Positions 8,837-16,270 of a stretch of 64,000 nucleotides of DNA are shown piece after piece (the first letter of the stretch is position 1; the number at the start of each line of letters is the position of its first letter). Source of the stretch: Corynebacterium sp. NML140438 (GTDB lineage: Bacteria > Actinomycetota > Actinomycetes > Mycobacteriales > Mycobacteriaceae). The notes under the pieces were generated by a model. It was not told the DNA's origin and ran no database searches. It saw nothing but the letters and a program-made list of their open reading frames with translations. The stretch covers positions 62,001 to 126,000 of the forward strand of contig NZ_MLCQ01000029.1 in the NCBI RefSeq assembly GCF_001875725.1, in the 5' to 3' direction. Both the position numbers and the translations under genes were made by a program.

Positions 8837-8883
8837 GAAGTTGGTAGCGGGGGCAGGATTCGAACCTACGACCTCTGGGTTAT
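8837..8883. repeat. attL: 47-bp copy of the tRNA-fMet 3' half
   Basis: Forty-seven bases, from just beyond the tRNA CCA end through the T arm and variable loop to the anticodon loop, are identical to 27422-27468. Sequence identity stops exactly after GGGTTAT. This is the classic footprint of a tyrosine recombinase that uses a tRNA gene, and it marks the left end of the element. Confidence 0.92.
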
Positions 8884-8936
8884 CGGATTACATTCGAGCC
8901 TAACAGGAGTTATTCGATTCCGACCATGCTGTTTAG

Positions 8937-8986
8937 GAGCATTTTCGATCATTTGAAATCATTTAGAATCATCCAGAATCACGCCC
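8937..8986. repeat. 10-bp phased repeats beside attL
   Basis: Five consecutive 10-bp units (GAGCATTTTC, GATCATTTGA, AATCATTTAG, AATCATCCAG, AATCACGCCC) follow each other at one helical turn, between the attL core and the integrase stop codon. Phased repeats of this kind can be Xis or accessory-protein binding sites, or can bend DNA. Confidence 0.5.
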
Positions 8987-10205
8987 CTAGTGCACCATCT
9001 AGTGCACCACCCTCAAGCGCCGACTGCATGGCCGAAACGCCAGTGAGATCGGTGTAATTCCGTGCGTTCATGGCCTCAGTGTGACCGAAGAAGGCGCTGC
9101 GGATCTCAGCAGGAACACCGCGAGCGATTGCGCGGTTATTCAGCACTGTGCGCCAGGCGTGTGACCGCATAGAAGAAACAGCCTTGTCTTCGAGTTGGAC
9201 GCCGATGTCTTTGTAAAGCGCCGCACACGCCTTCACGGCGTTATCTGTTCGCCAGCGAGAGTGCTTGTCCCCTGGTGCTGGGATAAGAGGGTCGCCAGGG
9301 TTAATTGTCTTGACCCGCTCTAACCAGAACCACTTACATCGTGAATCAAGCATCGGAACAGTGCGCCCTCGGTGTGTTTTGGAGTGTTCGGCGCGCACCG
9401 TTACCGCCAGCGAGTCCTGCGTGACCGTTACATCCTCACGGGTGAGTGCAAGAGCCTCACTAATACGCAGACCTGTGCCCGCCTGCAACACGGCCAGCGC
9501 CACCGTGATTTCGTGCTTCTTGATCGACGTGTGCCGTCTGTCTGTTCCTGGCGGGATCGGCCCAGAGGTATCGCGCTCCACGAGATGATCAACCACTGCG
9601 TCGTACTGTTCATCAGTGAGCGCGTGCGATTGCGTAGGCTTGCTTCCTTTGCGGGTATCCCCGAGGTCAATAGAGATACCTCTCAGAGGATTGCTCTCAA
9701 TAACGCCCTCGCGGATCAGCCGGTCAAGCACGTACTTGCTCAAGACAGTTCGTGCTTGGCGCGCGGACTCAGCACCGTGGTCACGGCCGATATCTTGCAG
9801 TGCCCGCTCAAGCGTCGCGAATCTCACGGCGTCGCCGATAGCCAGTCCGTCCAACTGCCTACGCAGCTGCGACAGCGCTAACTCATAGCGCTTCTTTGTA
9901 TTAGGCCTCAGGCGTGCGGCCTTCACGATAGGTTCGCTAACCTCGTCGATAAAAGCTGTAATTCGCCTCGCCTTTGTCCAGTCACTCGTGGACGTGTTGA
10001 GATAACCATCGATCATCTCCTTAGCCTTGGCGCGAAATTCACCCTTCGTTGCCGCTCGGACGTGGAATCGTCTGGAGCGCCCCTCCCAGTTCTTGACGGT
10101 GAAAAATTCGTCAAATGGTCCTCGCGTGCGCGTGTCAAGAACGCGTTCAACAGTATCTTCGCCTGGTTGAAGTGGCGCCCTCGATGCTTGTTGTTTCTTT
10201 GCCAT
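8979..10205 (-). CDS. int: Tyrosine-type site-specific integrase
   Basis: This 408-aa protein starts at ATG 10205 (MAKKQQASRAPLQPGED). An N-terminal arm-binding region is followed by a SAM-like core-binding domain (about 95-185) and the catalytic domain. Catalytic residues are visible: Arg in TGLRISEAL, His-x-x-Arg in SHAWRT, His in FGHTEA, and the nucleophile Tyr in NARNYTDL. The gene lies about 95 bp inside attL and reads towards it, the usual arrangement. TATAGT sits 7 nt before the ATG, so the transcript is probably leaderless. The last codons (GALDGALGA) are themselves made of the arm-type repeat. The frame is open upstream of 10205 but that part overlaps the divergent promoter and is not family-like. 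Confidence 0.93.
   Translation of the reverse strand: MAKKQQASRAPLQPGEDTVERVLDTRTRGPFDEFFTVKNWEGRSRRFHVRAATKGEFRAKAKEMIDGYLNTSTSDWTKARRITAFIDEVSEPIVKAARLRPNTKKRYELALSQLRRQLDGLAIGDAVRFATLERALQDIGRDHGAESARQARTVLSKYVLDRLIREGVIESNPLRGISIDLGDTRKGSKPTQSHALTDEQYDAVVDHLVERDTSGPIPPGTDRRHTSIKKHEITVALAVLQAGTGLRISEALALTREDVTVTQDSLAVTVRAEHSKTHRGRTVPMLDSRCKWFWLERVKTINPGDPLIPAPGDKHSRWRTDNAVKACAALYKDIGVQLEDKAVSSMRSHAWRTVLNNRAIARGVPAEIRSAFFGHTEAMNARNYTDLTGVSAMQSALEGGALDGALGA
8987..9009. repeat. Left integrase arm-type sites, CTAGTGCACCA x2
   Basis: Two copies of CTAGTGCACCA start 12 bp apart (8987-8997, 8999-9009). The same pair with the same spacing occurs at the other end of the element (27338-27360). Placement at both ends, close to the cores, fits integrase arm-binding sites. 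The left pair lies inside the 3' end of int. Confidence 0.6.
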
Positions 10206-10260
10206 GCGTACAACTATAGCACCACTTTTGCATAGGTTCGAATAATGGTAAAGTGAAGAC
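10206..10260. promoter_or_regulatory. Divergent promoter region between int and the 127-aa gene
   Basis: The 55-bp gap carries a TATAGT -10 for int on the minus strand, 7 nt from its ATG. On the plus strand TTTGCA is followed 16 bp later by TAAAGT, a plausible promoter for the gene at 10261. The two genes are probably read from back-to-back promoters. Confidence 0.45.
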
Positions 10261-10644
10261 ATGAACGCACAACGACCTGCCCTCTGGGATTCCGATAATC
10301 TGGTACAACTCCGCTTTGACGATGGTGCAACACAGGCAGAAGAACGCGAGGCGGAGCGTGCAGCCCTTGCACGTGACCTTAGGGTGATAAACGCTCGTCT
10401 CGAAGAGTTAAGTACTGCAATCAAGGCTGCGCGCGGTGACAGCACACTTGCCGCTAGTAAGCGTGGACTCAAGGTGCTGAAGAAGAAGCTCACTGATCGC
10501 CTACGCGAGCTTGAATACGGCAGGCTACCTACTCCTGACCTTCAACCTGGAGCAACCCTGTCGGCGTACGACGGTTCACACTGGGGTACGTCCTCAAAGA
10601 CAGATCTCCCCTTCAATGAATGGTTCCCGCCCCTTTTCAAATGA
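10261..10644 (+). CDS. Hypothetical coiled-coil protein (127 aa)
   Basis: Residues 25-85 are rich in Glu, Arg, Leu and Lys with heptad-like spacing (AREREAERAALARDL-type pattern, then LKVLKKKLTDRLRELEYG), predicting a coiled coil. The C-terminus (LPFNEWFPPLFK) is aromatic and Pro-rich. It is divergent from int and precedes the Xis-like gene, in the position of an element regulatory gene, but no DNA-binding motif is visible and the family is not recognised. Confidence 0.65.
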   Translation: MNAQRPALWDSDNLVQLRFDDGATQAEEREAERAALARDLRVINARLEELSTAIKAARGDSTLAASKRGLKVLKKKLTDRLRELEYGRLPTPDLQPGATLSAYDGSHWGTSSKTDLPFNEWFPPLFK

Positions 10645-10801
10645 TCGTGAATGACCTAAAATTGTAATTAGCCTTCCGGGTATCGCCAGCGAGGTCTTGT
10701 CCTCGAAGTAAGTGGATTGACGATTTAGAGCCGGACATGAAGTAGCCCCTAAGCACGACTGTGCAGGCCGGGGTGACTTTTCCATGTCAGGAGAATCTAT
10801 C

Positions 10802-11008
10802 GTGCTCATCCACGAAGACATCCCCCGCCTTTCGGTGAAACCCACAACCGCCGCTGAGATGCTCGGTCTGTCGCGCGGCACCCTTGCCAACTGGCGCACT
10901 GAGGGGCGAGGCCCCCGCTACATCAAATCAGGCAAGCACATCCTCTACCGAGTCAGTGATCTTGAAGCCTGGCTCGACGCGCAGTCCACGATCGGTGGTG
11001 TTGCGTAG
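10802..11008 (+). CDS. Excisionase-like helix-turn-helix protein (AlpA/MerR type)
   Basis: The small HTH protein contains the typical sequence KPTTAAEMLGLSRGTLANW...GRGPRYIKSGKHILYRVSDLEAWL, which is the winged-helix fold of Xis/AlpA proteins. The GTG at 10802 is preferred because AGGAGA lies 7 nt upstream, giving 68 aa; an in-frame ATG at 10784 would place the ribosome binding site inside the gene. The position between int and rep fits a recombination directionality factor or a rep/mob regulator. Confidence 0.8.
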   Translation: MLIHEDIPRLSVKPTTAAEMLGLSRGTLANWRTEGRGPRYIKSGKHILYRVSDLEAWLDAQSTIGGVA

Positions 11009-11272
11009 CCATGTCGACGATGAAAAACTCCACTGCTGAAACAGCGGAGCTCAATAAAAAAGACTTTGCTCATAAGAATACGCGAATTCTCGCCGCGCTA
11101 CAAGGATTAAATTCACGCCTGTGGCAGCGTTGCCAGGTTTCTCCAAGATTCACAGGGAATTCTTCCACAAAAAGTGAACTCTCGAATACGGTCTGTGTTT
11201 TCTGCTTTTCCAAACGGAATTTCACCAACCGCAAAACGAAAACCTACAACTACCAGCAAAAACACTAACGCG

Positions 11273-11381
11273 CGCGGGCGGCTTGGGCTTGTGTCGCCCG
11301 CGTGGGTTCCGCTGCGAAATTCTACGTTTTCGCAGGTCACAGCGTTGCACCTCCGCGAAAAACACAGATCGCAAAATCTGT
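11273..11381. promoter_or_regulatory. Three consecutive hairpins upstream of rep (candidate replication origin)
   Basis: In the 410-bp gap between the Xis-like gene and rep there are three stem-loops in a row: CGCGGGCG/CGCCCGCG with a 14-nt loop (11273-11302), TGCGAAA/TTTCGCA (11313-11334) and ACAGAT/ATCTGT (11364-11381). Rolling-circle Reps nick at stem-loops close to their genes, so this is the best candidate double-strand origin. A short ORF at 11011-11268 crosses the left part of the gap but looks non-coding beyond its first 40 codons. Confidence 0.45.
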
Positions 11382-11418
11382 ATTTTCTGTTTTTTCCGCT
11401 TTTCGGCGGTGGTCCGCA

Positions 11419-13128
11419 ATGCCTAAACCTGACACGTGTGACGAAGCTCACATGACGGAAGATGCAACTTTAGCGCCGGAATCGGAGCCGCAGACAGTCA
11501 AGGCGTTGCCTGAATCTCTGCAACTTTTGCAACTCGTAGACACCGATGAATGCCCTTATCGCCCTGGCGGAAAGTGGCACAAAGCTGAAAGGAAGAAGTT
11601 CAGCGCATTTTTCATTACGCAGCAGGCGTTTTACGACGGCTACGGCGATTTGCTCACGGAAGAGCGCATACAAGAAGCGCTCGCTCCGAAGGGCATGACG
11701 TACTGGGCGTACATCAACCACGACCGCGACACCTACACGCCGAAGGACTTTAAGAGTAAGTACACGCCACCGAAGGGTGCAGCTGTCGGTGACAAAAAGC
11801 TTGCTCATTTTCACATTGCGCTTCTTTGCAAGTCGTACAAGACGATTGCGGCCGTAGCGAAGGCGTTTGGTGTTCCGCCGCAGTACGTAGAGGGCAAGCC
11901 GCCTAGCGCTTTTTTGCCGCTCTGTAGGTACTTGACGCACGAAGACCCTGCTCAGGCGGATAAAGAAACCTACGACCGCAGCGAAGTAGTCACTAATGTG
12001 CCAGATCTTTGGGAACAGGTCGATGAAGACGCTAAGCACCACGCGCAGAAGAAGAAAGTCAACGTCGATGAAGTATCGGCGCTGGTCGCTCAAGGAAAAA
12101 TGACGCCTGCGGAAGTGCGCGAGAAGTACTTGCATCTCTACGTAAAGCGCGGAATTCTCGCGCATCTGACAAAGCTGCGCGGCGATTATTTGCAGTATGC
12201 GCCGCTACCGCCACGGATTGTAAACATCCTGGTCTACGGCGACGCCGGTACCGGCAAAGACCTGATTACCAATCGGGTACCGCGCGACCTGAAGTTTTCC
12301 GTATTCAAAATCGGCGGTGACAACGTTGGTTTTGACGGATACGACGGTCAAGACTGCATCGTATGGGACGATATGCGCGCCGCGACGATTATCCACGCAT
12401 GCGGCAGCAGGGGCAACGTATTCCGAATGTTTGCACCGTACAAGCAACCTGATGAAGGTCATCCTTCCGTCAACATCAAGTACGGTCGCACGTATCCAAT
12501 CCAGCAGCTCAATATTGTCACTGCGGCGACTACCCCAGATGATTTCCTGTCGGGTCTCGCCGGTACCTACACGGATCGTTTCGGCCGCTCTCAGATGGCA
12601 GAAGACGAATCTCAGGCGTACCGCCGATTCCAGATAATCATCAAGGTCGAAAAAGGCCAGTACACCATCTACCTGAACAAGGGATTTTTCAACGGCACAC
12701 GTGAATTTTTCGATTACGACACTATTGGTCCGCTTTCGCAGAATCTAGAACAGCTCCGCCGCCGCGCGGACAACATCGCTGACCCAGATGAACGTGACGC
12801 GGTGATTAGCGAAATTGAATCGCGAACAGTCGCCCCGGTCGTAAACGTAATTAAGCAAATTCTCTACGGCGACCCCACCGCGCCGACGGAGGACGCCGAT
12901 ACGCTACTTGCCGATTTCGCTGATGCAGGTCAGCAGGTCACGGCGCGCACCTCGCGCATCAACCCGCCGCCTATGGACTTTGCCGCAGCAGATGCGAAGC
13001 CGAACGCGTATTTTTCGCGTACGGATTTCCTTTGCACCGCGATTTGCGCGAATCCCGCCGCGCGCTTGGCTGCTCGACGGCAGCGAAGACGGCCAGCAAC
13101 ACCGCATTCTGCAAGTGCAGAACTCTGA
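11419..13128 (+). CDS. rep: Rolling-circle replication initiator (HUH endonuclease plus SF3-type helicase)
   Basis: Counted from ATG 11419, the N-terminal half carries Rep_2-type HUH motifs: FFIT (64-67), His130-Phe-His132 in AHFHIALL, and a catalytic Tyr171 in CRYLTHEDP. The C-terminal half has an SF3-like ATPase with Walker A GDAGTGKD (274-281), Walker B IVWDD (314-318), and QLNIVTAAT as a motif C-like strand. This two-domain layout is known from some actinobacterial plasmid Reps and from CRESS-DNA virus Reps. It would nick the element origin and unwind it after excision. ATG 11452 is an alternative start. The last about 25 codons (RLAARRQRRRPATPH) look out of frame, and a coding-like sequence continues in frame +2. 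Confidence 0.85.
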   Translation: MPKPDTCDEAHMTEDATLAPESEPQTVKALPESLQLLQLVDTDECPYRPGGKWHKAERKKFSAFFITQQAFYDGYGDLLTEERIQEALAPKGMTYWAYINHDRDTYTPKDFKSKYTPPKGAAVGDKKLAHFHIALLCKSYKTIAAVAKAFGVPPQYVEGKPPSAFLPLCRYLTHEDPAQADKETYDRSEVVTNVPDLWEQVDEDAKHHAQKKKVNVDEVSALVAQGKMTPAEVREKYLHLYVKRGILAHLTKLRGDYLQYAPLPPRIVNILVYGDAGTGKDLITNRVPRDLKFSVFKIGGDNVGFDGYDGQDCIVWDDMRAATIIHACGSRGNVFRMFAPYKQPDEGHPSVNIKYGRTYPIQQLNIVTAATTPDDFLSGLAGTYTDRFGRSQMAEDESQAYRRFQIIIKVEKGQYTIYLNKGFFNGTREFFDYDTIGPLSQNLEQLRRRADNIADPDERDAVISEIESRTVAPVVNVIKQILYGDPTAPTEDADTLLADFADAGQQVTARTSRINPPPMDFAAADAKPNAYFSRTDFLCTAICANPAARLAARRQRRRPATPHSASAEL

Positions 13129-13627
13129 CGGTACGTACACGAACTACCTTGCGGGACTCAGCTACAGCCGTAGCGGCTACGCAACACGCACTACAGGCGC
13201 GCTAGACAGCTCAGCAACGACGGTAAGCACCGCAGTAGCCAACGGCGTACTCATCGCCGGAGAACCGGCCAATTCGCGACAATTATGCGTCAGCAGCAAC
13301 GGCAAAACCTACGTATGGAATTGGCCCGGCACCGACGACAAGGAACGCACGAATCTCGAAGTACGCGTATCCGCGAACACCCGCGACGTCATCCGCGTAG
13401 TCAGCGAAAACAACGGCAGTCTCCAGGCGGAACAACGGCACTCTATCCAGCGCTACGGCGCCGCGCTGGTGGGTAGCCCTACGTACGTCAGTCTTGAACA
13501 GAAGGTACTCAACGCCGACGAAGCTGTTGCGGTCATCAACCGGGGTACTTGGGCAACTACCGCAGTCACCGACGAAGAACTACAGCAGATCTTCACCGCG
13601 ATTACCGCAGGGGGTGCCGCCTCATGA
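12908..13627 (+). CDS. Unknown ORF overlapping the 3' end of rep (possible frameshifted Rep extension)
   Basis: This frame overlaps rep by 221 bp. Its first 50 codons are Arg/Pro-rich and look like a shadow of rep, but from about 13065 (LLDGSEDGQQHRILQVQNSD) it reads as a genuine beta-rich protein of about 185 residues with normal codon use, ending EELQQIFTAITAGGAAS. There is no convincing start codon with a ribosome binding site near 13065. Either the ORF is a C-terminal domain of Rep separated by a frameshift near 13030-13075, or it is a separate protein made by ribosomal frameshifting. I do not recognise the domain. Confidence 0.5.
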   Translation: MPISLMQVSRSRRAPRASTRRLWTLPQQMRSRTRIFRVRISFAPRFARIPPRAWLLDGSEDGQQHRILQVQNSDGTYTNYLAGLSYSRSGYATRTTGALDSSATTVSTAVANGVLIAGEPANSRQLCVSSNGKTYVWNWPGTDDKERTNLEVRVSANTRDVIRVVSENNGSLQAEQRHSIQRYGAALVGSPTYVSLEQKVLNADEAVAVINRGTWATTAVTDEELQQIFTAITAGGAAS

Positions 13628-13656
13628 CTGTTTCCATGCGCCAACGCGCACCCCCT

Positions 13657-13688
13657 GGCGCAACACGCGCGCCCGCGCGTGTTGCGCC
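13657..13688. repeat. Perfect 14-bp palindrome with 4-nt loop
   Basis: GGCGCAACACGCGC, GCCC and the exact reverse complement form a very stable hairpin 30 bp after the ORF ending at 13627. It has no T tract, so it may be a factor-assisted terminator, an attenuator before the gene at 13726, or a single-strand origin element. Confidence 0.6.
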
Positions 13689-13725
13689 ATCACAAAGTCA
13701 TTGAAACTGAAAGGAAAAACTGGTA

Positions 13726-14109
13726 TTGTCAAACGAAGAAATCACCAAACTGCAGGATCTAGCAAACAACCTGCAAACTACGTTCGCTCAAACCAAGCAC
13801 AAGTTAGAAGAGCTAACCCAATCCTTCGAGGCTCTGCAGGACTATGAGCGTGTATTTGGGCCCCCTACCCTCTCCTTGGAGGAAGTCCAAAGTCTCCCAT
13901 TCTGTAACGAACCAATGGAGAAGGAGGTTGCGGCCTCCCTCGAGCGCTCAAAAAACCCTTATGTCGTTCTCTATATGCAGGTATACCGCGACCAGCAGGA
14001 GGCGAAGGAAGCCGTGACAAAGCAAAGAGTCATGGCGGAGAGCGCCTTTGAGTTCGTTAAAGAGTTAACCAGGCGGAATAGCTCAAGCTCTCGTAGAAAG
14101 AACGAGTGA
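13726..14109 (+). CDS. Hypothetical coiled-coil protein (127 aa)
   Basis: The start is TTG 13726, with AAAGGA 10 nt upstream. Residues 5-40 (ITKLQDLANNLQTTFAQTKH, then LEELTQSFEAL) form a coiled coil; the C-terminus is basic and Ser/Arg-rich. The gene sits between rep and the relaxase and is followed at once by a strong terminator. A mobilization accessory role is possible from position alone. The family is not recognised. Confidence 0.65.
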   Translation: MSNEEITKLQDLANNLQTTFAQTKHKLEELTQSFEALQDYERVFGPPTLSLEEVQSLPFCNEPMEKEVAASLERSKNPYVVLYMQVYRDQQEAKEAVTKQRVMAESAFEFVKELTRRNSSSSRRKNE

Positions 14110-14122
14110 CATTCCGTTTCTT

Positions 14123-14168
14123 GCCCCGGTTGAACGCCTTGCAAAGGTGCTCAACCGGGGCATCTTAT
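14123..14168 (+). terminator. Rho-independent terminator after the 127-aa gene
   Basis: GCCCCGGTTGA pairs with TCAACCGGGGC (14151-14161) and is followed by ATCTTATTTT. It separates the rep unit from the relaxase unit. Confidence 0.85.
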
Positions 14169-14176
14169 TTTAAAAA

Positions 14177-14292
14177 AAGCGGCGGGAAACGCGACCGAAT
14201 AGGGAGGGTTTTCCGCCGCTTGTATTGCCCGCCGCAGGCGCCCCCGTGAGACCTCAGTTATCCGATCTTGCGAGGTGGCTGGACTGAGGTCT
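14177..14292. promoter_or_regulatory. Inverted repeats upstream of the relaxase (candidate oriT and operator)
   Basis: Two inverted repeats lie in the gap before the relaxase gene: AAGCGGCGGGAAA with TTTTCCGCCGCTT (one mismatch, 14177-14189 and 14209-14221), and AGACCTCAG with CTGAGGTCT (14249-14257 and 14284-14292). Mob relaxases usually nick beside an inverted repeat directly upstream of their own gene. No known nic consensus was recognised. Confidence 0.45.
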
Positions 14293-14318
14293 TTAGGGGT
14301 CTACAGGAGGTACGCGAT

Positions 14319-16013
14319 ATGTCGAAGACATCTACAGCGCAGAAGGGACGCGCAGCGTTCAATCTGCGCCATCTCCGCCGCGACAACTGCGGCGGAGACA
14401 CGCGAGGAGACCGCAAGCGACTCCTCAAGGAGGCGATGCGAGAATTAGATCCGCAGGATCTCGCGCATCAGGCCGCGATGAATAGCAATATCGTCGTGGC
14501 CGATGCGCATTTGAACGTTCCGTTCGTCAACGACGGCAACGGCACGTTCCGACGCGCTGCGTCCGTCGAGGAGGTCTTGGCGTACCAAGACGCCCGGATG
14601 GACGGCGTGCGCGTACAGAAGAACAGTTTCGAGACGTCTCTGTTCGTCGTGCATCTGCCGAAGTCGATGTGTGTAGAGGTCCCCGACTTCTACACCAGCA
14701 CTGTGGACGGCCGTGAGGTGAAGCGCGCACGGCTTGTCGCACGGGACTACGACGAAGCGAAGGAGTACCTCGAAGAGTCGATGCGCTGGCTCGCCGAGAA
14801 CTTCATCCCCGGCGGCATCGATGCCGTAGCCGGTGGGGATATGAACTTCGACGAATCAACGCCACACATCCAGTTCCAGGCTGATACGTTCTCGCCGAAG
14901 CCGGATGATCCCGACAAGCTCCGCTGCCGGCCCGGCATCGCGTACAACACTGATGAGTCGGTGCGGTACATATCTGGCCCGAAGAAGGGCAAACAAATCT
15001 CCGGGAACCAGAAGTTCATCGACGCGCAGCGTGGACTTCGAGAGCACATGTACGCGTTGGGTTACCCGGTAGAGCTAGATGTGTCTGAACGTCACAATGA
15101 GTCGCTGAATCTTGACCGTTACGTCGAACAGCAGGACCGGGAGCGCGACCTTGCGAACCGTGAGGACGAGGTGGAACGGAAGCACAGCTCCGTACAGCGA
15201 GATGTCGATGCTGCAGCGAAAGACCGCAAGCAAGCTGCAGAAGAACTCGAACGGGCGCAGCAGGCCCGTGAAGAAGCCCAGCGTGTGCAGGAAAATGCTG
15301 AACAGCAGGCTCGCGAGGTTGCCGAGCGCGTACTCAAAGAAGCACGCGAGAAGGCCGAGCAGGACGCCGAAAAGATTCGTGGTGATGCACAGAAGGATGC
15401 TGAACAGGAGTTGGGTCTTGCCGAGGCACAGGCGGAAGAGTTGCTGGACCGTGCCAAGGAGGTTGAGAGCGCCGCCGAAGCCAAGCTCAAGCGTGTAGAG
15501 CAGGAAGCTGAACAGCTCCGCAGCGAAGCACGCGAAAAGGCCGAGCAAGAAGCCGAGCAGATCCGCAGTGACGCACGCAAAGAAGCTGAGCAGACGCTGG
15601 GTCTCGCTGAAGCTCAGGCAGATGAGCTGCTTGACCTTGCCGAAGAATTCGGCAGTGAAGAACATGATGAGGCCACACGTGACGCTGCAGTAACGCGCGA
15701 GGAAGCAGAGCAGGAAGCGAAGATCATCATCGAGGAAGCAACGCAGTCGTTGCAGGAGATTTCGCATGTTGATCAGGACTTTTTGCGGGTCGAGATTGAC
15801 AGCAACCCAGAGATGAAGCAACGGTACCGCGAGATCGTCATCGACCGTACTCAGGAGGAAAGCGCTGCAGTACTGCGTCGCGCGCTGGAACGCATCGCTA
15901 AGCGCCGCCAGCAGGAGCAACAGCGCGACCACGACGGTGACAAGGAGTCCCCCGACGGTGGCAAGGAGTCTCCCGACGGTGACAAGGAGTCCCCCGACGG
16001 CGGCAAGCCGTAG
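14319..16013 (+). CDS. MobV/Pre-like relaxase with long coiled-coil tail
   Basis: This 564-aa protein starts at ATG 14319, 8 nt after AGGAGG. Residues 1-260 resemble plasmid mobilization/recombination (Mob_Pre) proteins, with MNSNIVVADAHLN near the N-terminus and the signature GGDMNFDESTPHIQFQ. In typical MobV relaxases the signature is H-x-D-E-x-T-P-H-x-H; here the first His is Asn and the last His is Gln, so two of the three metal-binding His are missing. Residues about 270-540 are a long Glu/Ala/Arg coiled coil with internal repeats (EAREKAEQ, LGLAEAQA), ending in four (N/D)GDKESP-type repeats. It may be a divergent or inactivated relaxase, or a DNA-binding structural protein. Confidence 0.75.
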   Translation: MSKTSTAQKGRAAFNLRHLRRDNCGGDTRGDRKRLLKEAMRELDPQDLAHQAAMNSNIVVADAHLNVPFVNDGNGTFRRAASVEEVLAYQDARMDGVRVQKNSFETSLFVVHLPKSMCVEVPDFYTSTVDGREVKRARLVARDYDEAKEYLEESMRWLAENFIPGGIDAVAGGDMNFDESTPHIQFQADTFSPKPDDPDKLRCRPGIAYNTDESVRYISGPKKGKQISGNQKFIDAQRGLREHMYALGYPVELDVSERHNESLNLDRYVEQQDRERDLANREDEVERKHSSVQRDVDAAAKDRKQAAEELERAQQAREEAQRVQENAEQQAREVAERVLKEAREKAEQDAEKIRGDAQKDAEQELGLAEAQAEELLDRAKEVESAAEAKLKRVEQEAEQLRSEAREKAEQEAEQIRSDARKEAEQTLGLAEAQADELLDLAEEFGSEEHDEATRDAAVTREEAEQEAKIIIEEATQSLQEISHVDQDFLRVEIDSNPEMKQRYREIVIDRTQEESAAVLRRALERIAKRRQQEQQRDHDGDKESPDGGKESPDGDKESPDGGKP

Positions 16014-16096
16014 ATGGGGGTCTCCCCTGCCCTGTATGGCCCTGTAGCGGCCTAACAGGATGTCGCCAGGGTCAGTGTCCAGCGACAGCGCTAAAA

Positions 16097-16139
16097 CCGC
16101 TCTAATTCAGCGAAAATCGAAGAATTAGAGCGGTGTTTT
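16097..16139 (+). terminator. Rho-independent terminator after the relaxase
   Basis: CCGCTCTAATTC pairs perfectly with GAATTAGAGCGG and is followed by TGTTTTTTG. It closes the relaxase unit and insulates the convergent nrd operon. I see no gene between 16140 and 16270. Confidence 0.9.
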
Positions 16140-16270
16140 TTGAAGCGTCCTGGGTTCAGATTCAGGTAACTCAAGGATGAGTGTGAATCCGGGGTTTGTG
16201 TCTTTGAGAAGGCCCTTTAGAAGCCTTCAAGTACTTCGTAGAGGGCGGTGGCTAGGGTTAGTCGCCGTCG

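Noticed and set aside
8838..8886. A second tRNA gene at the left junction
   Set aside because: Only the 3' half is present; the 5' half and the anticodon stem partner are missing, so it is an attachment-site remnant.
11011..11268. 85-aa ORF before rep
   Set aside because: Only the first 40 residues look plausible; the rest is low-complexity and runs into the hairpin region, so it was not called as a gene.
15075..15932. 285-aa minus-strand ORF opposite the relaxase coiled coil
   Set aside because: It is a Leu/Phe/Cys-rich antisense product of a Glu/Ala/Arg repeat region.
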